Made by a program: the position numbers and the translations under genes | The notes under the pieces: generated by a model | What the model was told of the DNA's origin: nothing | Databases searched by the model: none | The model's input: the letters and a program-made list of their open reading frames with translations, nothing else | Assembly (NCBI RefSeq): GCF_013456555.2 | Contig: NZ_CP059154.1 | Location: forward strand, 744,001-808,000 | Source: Natrinema zhouii | GTDB taxonomy: Archaea > Halobacteriota > Halobacteria > Halobacteriales > Natrialbaceae | Direction: 5' to 3' | Length of the DNA stretch: 64,000 nucleotides | Part shown: positions 33,479 through 43,021 of the stretch, in pieces | Layout of the letters: every line of letters starts with the position of its first letter | How positions within the stretch are numbered: position 1 is the stretch's first letter

Positions 33479-36400
33479 CTAGTCGGACTCGAACTCATCG
33501 AACAACAGTGCGAACAGTTTCCGCTGGGCCAGCCGGAGATGGCGACTGAACGTCGGCTGGGAGATTCCGAGCGATTCGGCCACCTCCTCTCCGGTATGCT
33601 CGCGCGGCCACTCGAAAAAACCGCTGTAGTAGGCCGCCTCCAGCGTTCGCCGCTGGCGCTCCGAGAGCCGCTCACGCAACTCGTCGAACGGGCGTACTGG
33701 GCGGTGTGATCGATCGCGTTTCCGGCGAGCGACCAACTCCGTTCCGGGATAGGTCCGCTCGAGGAGCCCGAGAAACGAGCGGACGTCGACCGGCTCACCG
33801 AGTTCGATCACGAGCCGGCAGCGATCGTCGACCGGCGTGACCGACCGGAGGATGCCACCGTGGTCCGCGATCGTTCGCGCGATGGTGGGTTCCCGCAGAC
33901 CGATCTCGAGGGCGGTGCCGCCGCTACCGCGGTCGACGATCGAAACCGCGTCGACCGCTGCGAGCGCCCCGACCGTCTCGTGAATCGCGTCCGCATCGCC
34001 CCCGTCGACCGTACAGAACACCGTCGATCCGCCCGACGACCGCGGGACGATCGCTTGCACGTCGAGTCGCCGACCGATCCCGCGGGCGACCGACGACAGG
34101 GCTTCGGCATCGTTCCGGAGGACGACCTCGAGTTCGGTGATCCGATCGGCGAGCAACGCGCGTTTCGTCTCGATCGCTGCGATCACCGCACCGGCGATCG
34201 ACGCGAGGTGGTGGCAGACGCGACGGGTGCGCTCGTCGAACGCCGACGGCCGGTCCGCGTACGCGGTCAGCGTGCCATGCCGGACCCCGTCAACGGTGAG
34301 CGTCACGCTGAGCGCGGACCGAAATCCCCGCTCGAGCAACTGGCGTCGCCACGACTGGCTCTCGGTCGCGTGCTCGCTCCCATCGATCGAGAGGTCGTCG
34401 AGGACGGTCAGCTCGCGTGTTGCGGCCGCGACTCCCGTCGGCGCGTCGGCGTCCGTTGCTAGGGGAACGGTCGTCGACTCGAGAAACTCGCCGTCGCGGC
34501 CGGCCCACGTCGATGGGACGACCCGCTTGCGACCGTCGTCAGCGTGACCGACCCACGCGAGTTCGATGCTCCCGCCAGACTCGAGCGGGGCCAGCGACAC
34601 GATCGCCTCGCAGAGCCGCCGTTCGACCGCCTCGCGCGTGTCGGCTGCCAGCAGCGACTGACCCGCGTCCCAGACCCGTTCCATTCGTTCGAGGACGGTT
34701 TCGAGGCGGGCTCGGTCGTGCTGACACGCTCGAAGATCGTCGGCGTTCTCGAGTGACTCGAGCGCGACCGACGCGGCGTCCGACACCGCTTCGATCGGGT
34801 CCGAATCGCTTCCGTCGAACGTCATGGGATCCATCCCGGTCGCGAGGACGATGCCTCGGTCCGCAATCGGGGCGGCCAGCACTCGCTCGGCCCGGAGCCC
34901 AGCGCGGGCGAGGAAGTCCTCGAGTTCCGCGCGCTCGTACACCGTCACCCCCTCGCTTTCGGGGTCAGTAACTGTTTCCCTGTTCTCGAGGGTGTCGGCC
35001 AGTGGACTTCCGTCGGGATCGATCGGCGGCAGTTCGATCGAGCGGTGGTCGCCGATGTGGTCCGCCATCGCAACCGTTGCCGGGCGAAGCCAGTCATCGT
35101 CGGCGCGATACCAGACGGCCACGTCAGCGGCGGCAAACTCCCGGACGGCATCCGTGGCAGCGTTTCGAACGGCCGACGCCGTCTCGGCCCGACGGAGCGT
35201 ATCGAGCGTCCGCCGGATCGACGACAGGGCAGCCCCTCGAGAGCCGCGCCTGTCGCGGACGACACAGAGCGTCCGGTCGGGATCCGTCAGCGGCGCGACG
35301 AAGACCTCGACCGGCGGGGCCGCGTCGGTCGCGAGCATCCCCGAAACCGGCTCCATCCATCGGATGACCGGTGACCGAGCCCGCTCCCGAACCGTCGCCG
35401 CGAGGTCGGCTGCGAACACGTCCTCGAGTTCCCGGCCGACGAGCGCGTCCGCATCGGCGAGCTCGAGCAGCGCTGAGTTTACCAGTCGAATCGTCGTCCC
35501 CTCGAGGACGGCGATGCCGTCGTCCAGCGCGTCGACGACGGACTCGAGGAGGGCGAGGCGGTCCCGGTCCGACGAGGCCGTAGCATCGGCGGGCCGTTCC
35601 CGCGCATGGACCGAGACGCCGTCGTCGCCGGGGTGAACGGTTACGGCGAGTCGTCCCTCGATCGAGGGGAGGGTCGTTCTGACCGTCTCGGCCGACCCCG
35701 TCGTCTCGGCCGCGCGAACGCGGTCGTAGAGCGCCTCGCTGAGTTCGTCCGGAAGGAGGTCCCAGACGACGGCTCCGATCAGGCGGGGGTGGTCGCTCGA
35801 GTGCTCGTCAGTGTCTGGGTCGATTCCCGGGTCGGTATCGGTCACCGTGTCGGGACCGGTCGCTGCGTCGGTACTGGCTTCAGTATCGACATCGGTGAAC
35901 AGCGCTATCGCGGCATCGTTGGCGTAGCGGAGTTCGTCTCGCGGACCGAGGGTGAAAAACGCGTCCTCGAGCCGGTCGACGCCTCTACGAATCCCATCGG
36001 GGACTGTCGAATCGGCTGCGGATCTTCCCCCGGTTCGGGTGACGACGACGCCCTCGACGGTCGGATCCGCGAGGCGGTTCGTGAGGGTCAGTTCCGAAAC
36101 GTGCCACGTGCCGTCAGCATGGCCGAGCCGCGGGCTAACGCGGTCGGTCGTCCCGACCGGCGCGTCGGTCACGGTCGCGAGCGTCTCGAGAACGGTCTCT
36201 CGATCGTCCGGATGAACGAGCCGGCGTATCGCCGTCCGCTCGAGTTCGGCCGGCGTGAACCCCATCCGGGACTCGACCGCCGGCGTCGCGTACTCGATGT
36301 CGCCGTCGGCGTCGAGCACCCAGACGACCGCGGCGGCGCTCTCGAGGATCGACCAGTGGCGTCGATCGGAGTCCGCCGCGGCCAGCCGGAGTCGGGCTCG

Positions 36401-36793
36401 CTCGGCTGCGTTTCTGACGCGAGCGGTCAGCACCGTCGGCGACTCGTCGCGATCGACGACGTCGCTCGCTCCCGCCGCGAGCGCGTGGTCGGCGTCCTCA
36501 CTATCGGTGACGGCTACGATCGGCCGCTCGTCGGAGCCGGCAGCGAGCCGCTCGAGCAACGAGTCGGCCGATCCCGATCGTCCGTCGGTGGCCGGGCTGA
36601 ACGGGCAGACGAGACAGTGTACCTCGCGGTCGGCGAGTCGCTCGCGAGCCCCCTCGAGCGTTCGCTCCCTGAGTAGTGACGCGCCCTCGAATCGTGCGGC
36701 GAGTGTTTCCATCGCATCGTCGGCAGCGTCGGCGTCGCCGACGACCAGTACGCAGGGGACGTCGCCGACGGCTGTCGTTGCAGTGTCGCTCAC
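33479..36793 (-). CDS. Giant PAS/GAF sensor with HTH-10 output (Bat-like)
   Basis: 1104 residues from a GTG start. Order as read: a degenerate receiver-like domain (~10-130, VLVVGDADAADDAME..., PIVAVTDSEDADHALAAGAS), a PAS domain (~145-260, LESAAAVVWVLDADGDIEYA, MGFTPAEL), further PAS-like segments (~275-390 and ~400-500), two GAF-like regions (~530-690 and ~700-880), the Bat sensor half (~890-1035) and HTH-10 (FDELRERLSERQRRTLEAAY, YSGFFEWPREHTGEEVAESL, GISQPTFSRHLRLAQRKLF). Bat in Halobacterium senses oxygen/light and activates bop; here there is no opsin nearby. Twice the usual size, suggesting integration of several inputs. Confidence 0.9.
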   Translation of the reverse strand: MSDTATTAVGDVPCVLVVGDADAADDAMETLAARFEGASLLRERTLEGARERLADREVHCLVCPFSPATDGRSGSADSLLERLAAGSDERPIVAVTDSEDADHALAAGASDVVDRDESPTVLTARVRNAAERARLRLAAADSDRRHWSILESAAAVVWVLDADGDIEYATPAVESRMGFTPAELERTAIRRLVHPDDRETVLETLATVTDAPVGTTDRVSPRLGHADGTWHVSELTLTNRLADPTVEGVVVTRTGGRSAADSTVPDGIRRGVDRLEDAFFTLGPRDELRYANDAAIALFTDVDTEASTDAATGPDTVTDTDPGIDPDTDEHSSDHPRLIGAVVWDLLPDELSEALYDRVRAAETTGSAETVRTTLPSIEGRLAVTVHPGDDGVSVHARERPADATASSDRDRLALLESVVDALDDGIAVLEGTTIRLVNSALLELADADALVGRELEDVFAADLAATVRERARSPVIRWMEPVSGMLATDAAPPVEVFVAPLTDPDRTLCVVRDRRGSRGAALSSIRRTLDTLRRAETASAVRNAATDAVREFAAADVAVWYRADDDWLRPATVAMADHIGDHRSIELPPIDPDGSPLADTLENRETVTDPESEGVTVYERAELEDFLARAGLRAERVLAAPIADRGIVLATGMDPMTFDGSDSDPIEAVSDAASVALESLENADDLRACQHDRARLETVLERMERVWDAGQSLLAADTREAVERRLCEAIVSLAPLESGGSIELAWVGHADDGRKRVVPSTWAGRDGEFLESTTVPLATDADAPTGVAAATRELTVLDDLSIDGSEHATESQSWRRQLLERGFRSALSVTLTVDGVRHGTLTAYADRPSAFDERTRRVCHHLASIAGAVIAAIETKRALLADRITELEVVLRNDAEALSSVARGIGRRLDVQAIVPRSSGGSTVFCTVDGGDADAIHETVGALAAVDAVSIVDRGSGGTALEIGLREPTIARTIADHGGILRSVTPVDDRCRLVIELGEPVDVRSFLGLLERTYPGTELVARRKRDRSHRPVRPFDELRERLSERQRRTLEAAYYSGFFEWPREHTGEEVAESLGISQPTFSRHLRLAQRKLFALLFDEFESD

Positions 36794-36990
36794 TCCGTGG
36801 TCACCTCGAGTCGAACTGGCGGGCTCGAGAGCGCTCGCGGTCGGCGCGCTCTGGCCGGACCGATTCGCGTGCGAACGAGAACGCGAGCGGGCACGATAGC
36901 GGTCGGGTCGCTCTCTTGCGAGATAATTATGGATCTCGTACCCGCGCGTAGCGGGGATAGCGGTGGACTATCCACCGGCGCTGCGGGACG

Positions 36991-37413
36991 CTAGGACTGC
37001 TCCCGAACCGTGAGGACCGGGACCGGTGCGTTCCGGACGATCTCCTCCGCGACGCTGCCCGAAATCAGGTGATCGAGCCCGGACCGGCCCGCCGTCCCGA
37101 CGATAATCATATCAGTCGGATTCGTCTCCGCGAAGTCGACGACCTGCTCTTGCGGAACGCCGTGGCGGATGTCCGTCGTCACGTCGACACCCTTGCGCGA
37201 TGCCGCCTCTTCGGCCTCTGTGGCGGCTGCGGCGGCCTCCTCTTCCGGCTCGCTCCGGAGCTGATCCGTTTTCTCTACCGCCTGCGGGCCATCCTCCGAA
37301 ACGGACAGCACGTGTAGTCTCGCATCGAGTTGACTCGCGAGTTCGATCGCCTGGTCGGTCGCCCGACGGGCCGCGTCGCTTCCATCCGTTGCAACGAGTA
37401 ACTCCTGATACAT
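36991..37413 (-). CDS. Universal stress protein UspA family
   Basis: 140 residues. MYQELLVATDGSDAARRATD begins the alpha/beta fold, DMIIVGTAGRSGLDHLISGS carries the G-x2-G-x9-G-S ATP-binding motif and VPVLTVREQS closes it. The insert around residues 48-75 is unusually Glu/Ala-rich. It sits between the giant HTH-10 sensor and a zinc-ribbon microprotein, all on the minus strand with spacers of 80-200 bases. Confidence 0.93.
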   Translation of the reverse strand: MYQELLVATDGSDAARRATDQAIELASQLDARLHVLSVSEDGPQAVEKTDQLRSEPEEEAAAAATEAEEAASRKGVDVTTDIRHGVPQEQVVDFAETNPTDMIIVGTAGRSGLDHLISGSVAEEIVRNAPVPVLTVREQS

Positions 37414-37494
37414 CGGTTACCCATCCATTCGAGCGATGGCCGGATACATCCCTGACCTGCCGTTGCCTGCCGGGTATCAGTCAAACGGGTTATA

Positions 37495-37626
37495 TTAAAA
37501 TATGACTTCCCAGACGTGCCCACAACTCTGACACTCGAAGCGGCGTTTCAGGCCGGCGTCGGTCACCGATCGATCCGCCACTTCTCCTGACTCCTCGAGA
37601 CAGTTGGGACACCGATATCGGCTCAC
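37495..37626 (-). CDS. Zinc-ribbon microprotein (43 residues)
   Basis: From a GTG at 37626 the frame reads MSRYRCPNCLEESGEVADRS, VTDAGLKRRFECQSCGHVWE and VIF. CPNC and CQSCG form a classical zinc ribbon, and the VTDAGLKRRFECQSCGHVW layout is like rubredoxin-type zinc ribbons in many haloarchaeal microproteins. A TATA-like TTTATCC is ~20-30 bases upstream. Function unknown. Confidence 0.7.
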   Translation of the reverse strand: MSRYRCPNCLEESGEVADRSVTDAGLKRRFECQSCGHVWEVIF

Positions 37627-37788
37627 GCTCTTCTCTTCACGTGACCGGGGATAAAGAGCCGACTCGGTTAGTTTGGATTACCAACGATTAGTCTCATTTC
37701 ATATGGGAGCCGGCCGCCACGACCGGACCATCGAATTCCGGTCTGAGCCCCAGGACGACCACGGCGATCGCACTACGAGTGACTGCAG

Positions 37789-38484
37789 TCAGAACAGGCC
37801 GAAAATAGCGTGATGCAGGTCGAAAATAACGATCGCGAGATACAGTTGGCCGATCCCGGCGACGATCATCACCACTCCCGCGATCCGTTTGAGCACGCCG
37901 GAGTAGGCCGCGAACCGACCGGCACCGGCGACGAGCCCCATCCCCGTCGCGACGGTCAACGAAACCATGAGCACCACGACGGTACCGACGTAGGTCCCGA
38001 GCAGGACCAGCGCATCGGCCGTCGACAGCGAGAGCGCACGGGTGACGACGCTGATGAACAGCGGCGCGACACAACCGGCCGACGCCAGCGCGTAGCCGAC
38101 GCCGAAGACCCCGAAGCCGAGCGTGCTCGAGCGGCGCTTCGGGAGCGGGATCGAGAGCGACGGCGCGCGGTCGACGACGATCAATACGCCGAAGCCGATC
38201 AGGACGAGGCCGGCGATGCCTTCGAACCACTTGATCGACGACAGCGTCGACTGGCCGACCCAGAACGTCGCCCCGAGCAGGGCGGTGAAGGTGACGAGGA
38301 CGCCGACGCCGGCGAGCAGCCCGCGGCTCAGTGCCCCGCCGAGCGACGCGCGCTCGCCGTCGGTCTGACTCACGTAAAAACCCACGTACCCCGGTAGGAG
38401 CGGGTACGCACACGGGGAGAAGAACGTCGCGATACCGGTCGACAGCGCGAACACGATCGAGGTGGTGTTCGTCGCGTCGACCAT
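37789..38484 (-). CDS. CcdA/DsbD-type thiol-reductant membrane transporter
   Basis: 231 residues from MVDATNTTSIVFALSTGIAT. Six hydrophobic segments; the conserved cysteines lie in FFSPCAYPLLPGYVGFYVS and ASAGCVAPLFISVV, the redox pair that relays electrons from cytoplasmic thioredoxin outward. An in-frame extension upstream is Arg-rich shadow of the previous gene. It starts 2 bases after the TlpA-like stop, so the two are co-transcribed and likely form a pair: CcdA reduces the extracytoplasmic thioredoxin. Confidence 0.92.
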   Translation of the reverse strand: MVDATNTTSIVFALSTGIATFFSPCAYPLLPGYVGFYVSQTDGERASLGGALSRGLLAGVGVLVTFTALLGATFWVGQSTLSSIKWFEGIAGLVLIGFGVLIVVDRAPSLSIPLPKRRSSTLGFGVFGVGYALASAGCVAPLFISVVTRALSLSTADALVLLGTYVGTVVVLMVSLTVATGMGLVAGAGRFAAYSGVLKRIAGVVMIVAGIGQLYLAIVIFDLHHAIFGLF

Positions 38485-38486
38485 CC

Positions 38487-39056
38487 TCACTCGGCCCCGC
38501 TCTCGAGCGCGCGTTCGATTCCCGCGACGAGTTCGTCGGCGGTTTTGATCCCGGAATCGTGCCACCGAACGGTCCCCGAGGCGTCGATCGCCACGGCGGA
38601 CGGATATGGCGATCCCCAGTATCGGCTGGTGAGCTCCGAGGTCGGATCGAGACCGATCGTCCAGTTACCGTCGTTTTCGTCCCACCACTCGGCGAGTTCC
38701 TCGCTGGTAATCGACTCGCCGACTGGTTCGCTCGTGACGGAGAGGAAGACGACGTCGTCGCCGACTCGCTCGTGGGTCGTGGCGAGTGCGTCCATCTGTT
38801 TGATGCAGGGATCACACCATGTCGCGAAGAAGTCGATGAACGTCGGTCGATCCGGCGCGGGGACGGTGACGGTGCCGGCTTCGCTTCCCGGCGCGTCAGC
38901 CGTCTCGATCTCGTAGGGATCGTGCTGTCGGCCGACGAGTCCGGACGACCCGTCGGAGTCATCGTTGAACGAGGGGACGCCGAACGCTGCGACGGCACCG
39001 GCACCGGCGACGACACCTGCGCTTCCGAGGCCGGCGAGGACCTCACGGCGACGCAT
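38487..39056 (-). CDS. Exported TlpA-like thioredoxin-fold protein
   Basis: 189 residues. An N-terminal twin-arginine-like signal (MRRREVLAGLGSAGVVAGAG) exports it; the thioredoxin domain has TFIDFFATWCDPCIKQMDAL with a CxxC site, and the cis-Pro region SPYPSAVAIDASGTV. It lies between SCO1-like and CcdA genes with 2-base spacings. Likely keeps cysteines of an exported metalloprotein reduced, for example for cytochrome oxidase Cu-A or cytochrome c maturation. Confidence 0.92.
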   Translation of the reverse strand: MRRREVLAGLGSAGVVAGAGAVAAFGVPSFNDDSDGSSGLVGRQHDPYEIETADAPGSEAGTVTVPAPDRPTFIDFFATWCDPCIKQMDALATTHERVGDDVVFLSVTSEPVGESITSEELAEWWDENDGNWTIGLDPTSELTSRYWGSPYPSAVAIDASGTVRWHDSGIKTADELVAGIERALESGAE

Positions 39057-39058
39057 CG

Positions 39059-39859
39059 CTACTCGTCCACCCCCACGACCGTTCTCGTGTCTTCGACTAT
39101 TACCTCGGTGTTGACCGCCTCGCGCTGGTTGTGCGCCCGGGGATACGCGCGCTCGACGATTCCGCGTTCGTTGACGAGTTGGACGTGAGCGGAGTGCGTA
39201 AACGTGTACTCGAGATCGTCGGTATCAGCCGATTCGTTCCCGGATTCGTTGTTCGATGCGGTTTCGTTCCCGGACTCGGTGTTCGATGCGGTTTCGTTCG
39301 CCGATTCGTTGTTCGACGCCGCCCCCTCTTGCCGAAGCGGGAGTTTGAACGTCTCGTTGAGAACCGTTTTGGCCGCCTCGTTGTCCTCGGGGCGGAGGTA
39401 ATGCCAGTGCCCCGTGTCGGGTTCGATTCCCCGTTCCGTGCTATACGTCCGAAGGACGTCGGCCGTGTCGCGCTCGGGATCGAACGTCATCGCAAGCAAT
39501 CCGACGTCGTCTTCGTAGCCGCTCTCGACGGCGTCTTCCTGTATTCGACGGAAGTGCTGCATGAGCTGATCGCACATGCCGTCCGGACAGGACGCGTAAA
39601 AGTACGTCATCACAAAGGGGCGTTCGTCCACGAAATCGTCGCGGGAGACGGTTTCCTCCGTGAGCGGGTCGGTGAGCGAAAACGACGGGAATTCGTCGCC
39701 GTACGACGGATACTCGAAATCCGCGTGTTGTGCCTCCTCTTCCGGTGGCTCGAGTATGGTATCCGGGTTAGAGTCACCGCCGAGTAGATCACCGAGACAG
39801 CCGGCAACGCTCGTGATCCCCACTGTCCCGAGCGAGCCGAGGTATGTCCGCCGTTGCAT
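39059..39859 (-). CDS. SCO1/SenC-family lipoprotein
   Basis: 266 residues from MQRRTYLGSLGTVGITSVAG, whose VAGC gives a lipobox, so a membrane-anchored lipoprotein. SCO features: FVMTYFYASCPDGMCDQLMQ (cysteine pair, here C-x4-C rather than the usual C-x3-C), LLAMTFDPERDT, and THSAHVQLVNERGIV with the copper-binding His. An Asn/Glu/Ser repeat insert (NNESANETASN..., about residues 178-208) interrupts the domain. First gene of the SCO1-TlpA-CcdA operon; proposed copper chaperone for heme-copper oxidase. Confidence 0.9.
   Translation of the reverse strand: MQRRTYLGSLGTVGITSVAGCLGDLLGGDSNPDTILEPPEEEAQHADFEYPSYGDEFPSFSLTDPLTEETVSRDDFVDERPFVMTYFYASCPDGMCDQLMQHFRRIQEDAVESGYEDDVGLLAMTFDPERDTADVLRTYSTERGIEPDTGHWHYLRPEDNEAAKTVLNETFKLPLRQEGAASNNESANETASNTESGNETASNNESGNESADTDDLEYTFTHSAHVQLVNERGIVERAYPRAHNQREAVNTEVIVEDTRTVVGVDE
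39231..39320 (-). repeat. Three in-frame 30-bp repeats in the SCO1 gene
   Basis: Units 39231-39260, 39261-39290 and 39291-39320 differ at few positions and each encodes ten residues of the pattern ASN(N/T)ES(G/A)NET. Being 30 bp, copy-number changes stay in frame and would alter linker length only. Confidence 0.8.
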
Positions 39860-40012
39860 GTCTAGTTCGACGGAACCCGTAATCAAAGGTTCATTGGTTC
39901 GGTCGCCGAAGACAGTCCCGTCGGTTCGGTTTCCGATACACCGACGATCGGCTCCGACCGTTCGATCGGCGAACCAACAGGCGTTTTATCGCTGATACCC
40001 AACCCTCATCCA

Positions 40013-41167
40013 ATGAAGCGCCGGGGTTTCCTCCGTGGAACAGTCGCGATCAGTGCCGTCGGAACCGCTGGACTCGCCGGCTGTCTCGAGCGACTCGGGT
40101 TCAACGAGGAGTCCGCCTGGGCGAACCCGCCGCTCGTCGAGAACCGACCCGACGCGGTCTATCTCCCGGCGTCGCGCGAGGAGATGGGGACCTACGGAAC
40201 AGCGACCGACGGCGACTACGCGGCCGCGCTCTCCTACACTTTCCCCCATCGGTTCTGGATCGTCGAATCCACCTCCGAGGAAAAATCGCTCGTCGAGGTC
40301 GACACCGACGACAGTCTCCACCTCATGGCCACCGTCTGGGATCGCGAGACACATACCGTCCTTCCGGCGAACATGCGCTTCGAGATTTCACAGGACGGCG
40401 ACCCGGTCGACGCCGGCACGTCATCGCCGTGGCCCATGATCTCCCAGCGGATGGGGTTTCACTACGGCGATAACGTCCAGCTCCCCGGGGAAGGCGAGTA
40501 CACCGTTCGGATCACTGTCAGCCCCCTCAGCGGGATCGAGCGAATCGGCGCGTTCGAGGGGCGGTTCGAGTCCTCGGGCTCGCTCGAGATCGACTTCGAG
40601 TACGCGCGGTCGGATCTTCACGACCTCTCGTTCACGACGATCGACGAGGAGCGACGGGGGAGCCGCGAGGCGTTACCGCTGATGGACCACGGGGATCACG
40701 GCGGCGACGGTGGGCACAACGGTGATGTGGGAGACGGTAACGGCGGACACGGCGACGGGGCCGGGCAACCGCCGATGGGACAGGGCGTGGCGATCGAGGA
40801 GCTTCCCGGCGAGGTCCTCGAGCCCCAGCAAAGCGGTGACGCGACGTTCGTCGCACTCGTCTCCGACGCCGAGCGATTCACTGATGGCGGTACCTATCTG
40901 GCGATCAGTCCCAGAACGCCGTACAACGGCATCGTCCTCCCGTTTACGTCCCTGTCGGCGTCCGTCGACGGCAACGGCTCGGTCCGCTCGGAGGGCCCCG
41001 CGGAAACGCTCGATCACGAGATCGGCCACCACTACGGGGTCGCGGTCGACGACCTCGCGTCCGGCGACCGCGTAACGATTTCCGTCGACTCGCCGCCGCA
41101 AGTGTCCCGCCACGACGGGTACGAAACGGCGTTTTTCGACTTCGACGACCTGACCTATACGGTCTGA
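40013..41167 (+). CDS. P19/Tp34-like metal-binding Tat lipoprotein
   Basis: 384 residues. The signal KRRGFLRGTVAISAVGTAG then LAGC is a Tat lipobox. The first domain has MATVWDRETHTVLPANMRFE and ISQRMGFHYGDNVQLPGEGE, as in the bacterial periplasmic iron/copper-binding P19/Tp34 family. A His/Gly-rich linker (about residues 222-252: MDHGDHGGDGGHN...) could bind metal, followed by a second beta-rich domain ending HHYGVAVDDLASGD. It is divergent from the SCO1 operon across 150 bases, so both may serve copper or iron handling outside the cell. Confidence 0.75.
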   Translation: MKRRGFLRGTVAISAVGTAGLAGCLERLGFNEESAWANPPLVENRPDAVYLPASREEMGTYGTATDGDYAAALSYTFPHRFWIVESTSEEKSLVEVDTDDSLHLMATVWDRETHTVLPANMRFEISQDGDPVDAGTSSPWPMISQRMGFHYGDNVQLPGEGEYTVRITVSPLSGIERIGAFEGRFESSGSLEIDFEYARSDLHDLSFTTIDEERRGSREALPLMDHGDHGGDGGHNGDVGDGNGGHGDGAGQPPMGQGVAIEELPGEVLEPQQSGDATFVALVSDAERFTDGGTYLAISPRTPYNGIVLPFTSLSASVDGNGSVRSEGPAETLDHEIGHHYGVAVDDLASGDRVTISVDSPPQVSRHDGYETAFFDFDDLTYTV

Positions 41168-41542
41168 GCTGCTTCGGTGGCTGAGACGGACGGTGTCGGT
41201 TCGAGGGCTGAAACGGTTTGAGACAGTTTATGAGACAGTTCAATATATCGTTCATTCGATCGTTCACTACTGTCTCGAATTGCTCGAGGCGGAGCCACTC
41301 GGTGCGACAGTCTCCGGATGGGTTGTCGATTTCAGCGTGGAAACCACGGCTTTCGGACGGAACAACGGCGAGAGTCGGTCGACTGTCGAAGTGAGAGCCG
41401 GTCCACCGTCGAAAACCGTTCGTGCGGGGGCTATGTTTCAGTCCATAAATTCGTTCGTACCGCACTCGATCGATCCGGACCGGATACTGGTAGTTCCTTA
41501 CGGTTATGATAACTATCGTGGATCATCGACTACGTCCGACGT
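41168..41542. other. Gene-free spacer
   Basis: About 375 bases after the P19-like gene. Open frames have shadow composition; no RNA gene or repeat was recognised. Confidence 0.4.
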
Positions 41543-41719
41543 ATGTCTCGGACAGGTCACGCAGCGATGGACATCGGTTGTCCGGCATGTGATGCGACGA
41601 TCGCCGCATCCATCCCACCGGGCCCGGGAATCCACTCGGAGAGAGACTCAAATCGCTTACTCGGAAAGGAGACTCAGTGCCGAAACTGCGGTCACGAACT
41701 CGAGCTATACTACTACTGA
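41543..41719 (+). CDS. Zinc-ribbon microprotein (58 residues)
   Basis: MSRTGHAAMDIGCPACDATI opens the frame; a second ATG at 41567 (MDIGCPACDATIA, 50 residues) is equally plausible. CPAC and CRNCG are separated by a ~30-residue loop (ASIPPGPGIHSERDSNRLLG), and the protein ends GHELELYYY. The cysteine pairs and tyrosine end support a real gene despite its size. Function unknown. Confidence 0.6.
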   Translation: MSRTGHAAMDIGCPACDATIAASIPPGPGIHSERDSNRLLGKETQCRNCGHELELYYY

Positions 41720-41872
41720 ATGGCGCGTCTGGCACAGGTGAAACGACGTATCTGACACAACTGAAACGACGTGGCTGACGGCGATTCGCATTTGGGTTCT
41801 CGACGGACGGTTTCGACGTCGTAGTCGCCGCCCTGTCCTCAGCGTTTGCTCGCAGCGGCTCGCCGTTTCGAC

Positions 41873-43021
41873 TCACCGGCCGGTCTCCCAGCCGCGCGGC
41901 GTGTCGTTCAACCGCTCGGCACCATCCTCGGTCACCACGACGAGATCCTCGAGCCGAACGCCGAACTCGCCCTCGAGGTAGATGCCCGGTTCGACGCTGA
42001 ATACCATGCCGGGCTCGAGTTCGCGGTCGTTTCCCGCGGCGATGTAGGGCGGTTCGTGCACCTCGAGGCCGACGCCGTGGCCGGTTCGGTGGACGAATGC
42101 GTCGCCGTAGCCGGCCGTCTCGATGACCGAACGAGCGGCGCGGTCGATCGATTCGGCGGTGACGCCCGGCTCGACGGCATCGATCGCGGCTCGCTGTGCC
42201 TCCCTGACGGTCTCGTGGACGCACTCGTACGCTGCGGGCGGTTCGCCGACGACGATCGTTCGGGTCTGATCGCCCGGATACCGGCCGGTCCCCGCCTCGA
42301 GATCGGCCGCGACGAATGCGCCGAAATCGAGGACGATGGGGTCGCCAGCCTCGATCGCCCGCGAGTCGCCGTGGTGGTGCGGGCGAGCCCCGTTCGGGCC
42401 GCTGGCGACAATCGTCTCGAAGGCCGGTTCCTCGCCGCCTTCCGCCGCGAGCAGGTGATCAATTTCGGTCGCCAGTTCGGCTTCGGTCGTCCCGATCAGG
42501 TCGTCCCCGCGCTCGCGAATCTCGAGCGAGACGCGATCCGCGAGTTCGCCGGCCCGACGGAGCGCCTCGAGTTCGACGTCGTCCTTGCGGATCCGCAACG
42601 GCTCGAGGACGGTACTCGCGAGCCCGAACTCCGCGTCGGGGAGCAGTTTGCGGAGGTCCTGCGTGAACGTCGTCCACATCCGGTCGTCGACGAGGACGGT
42701 CTCCGGGTCTGGCCCGCCGAGCGAATCGGTCGCCAGAGCGTTCTCAACGGCCTCGAGCGGGTCGTCCGAATCGGTCCACAACTGCAGTTGCAGGTCCGCG
42801 ATTGGCAGGTCAGAGAGCTCGGCCTCGTACATCGCTGGCGCGACGAGTGTGGGATCGCCGCGCGCGGGAACGAACAGCAACAGGTGCCGTTCGGACGGCG
42901 ATTCCTCGAATCCGGTCAGATAGGTCAGGTTCGGGCTCGGGAAGCAGACTGTCAGGTCGGCCTCTCCCTCCTCGAGTCGCTCTTGACAGGCCGCGATCCG
43001 GTGTTCGAACGGTGATTTCAT
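41873..43021 (-). CDS. M24-family Xaa-Pro dipeptidase/aminopeptidase
   Basis: 382 residues from MKSPFEHRIAACQERLEEGE. The N-terminal creatinase-like domain (~1-130) is followed by the pita-bread domain with the dinuclear metal ligands: VLDFGAFVA (Asp), GRYPGDQTRTIVV (Asp), HRTGHGVGLEVHEPPYI (His), FSVEPGIYLEGEFG and VRLEDLVVV (Glu, Glu). Cleaves N-terminal residues before proline; cytoplasmic. It is a lone gene with non-coding spacers on each side. Confidence 0.93.
   Translation of the reverse strand: MKSPFEHRIAACQERLEEGEADLTVCFPSPNLTYLTGFEESPSERHLLLFVPARGDPTLVAPAMYEAELSDLPIADLQLQLWTDSDDPLEAVENALATDSLGGPDPETVLVDDRMWTTFTQDLRKLLPDAEFGLASTVLEPLRIRKDDVELEALRRAGELADRVSLEIRERGDDLIGTTEAELATEIDHLLAAEGGEEPAFETIVASGPNGARPHHHGDSRAIEAGDPIVLDFGAFVAADLEAGTGRYPGDQTRTIVVGEPPAAYECVHETVREAQRAAIDAVEPGVTAESIDRAARSVIETAGYGDAFVHRTGHGVGLEVHEPPYIAAGNDRELEPGMVFSVEPGIYLEGEFGVRLEDLVVVTEDGAERLNDTPRGWETGR

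Noticed and set aside
37694..39046. 450-codon minus-strand frame over CcdA and TlpA
   Set aside because: Different frame of two well-supported genes; Arg/Ser-rich.
41193..41741. 182-codon plus-strand ORF
   Set aside because: Out of frame with the zinc microprotein at 41543-41719 and lacking protein-like features.
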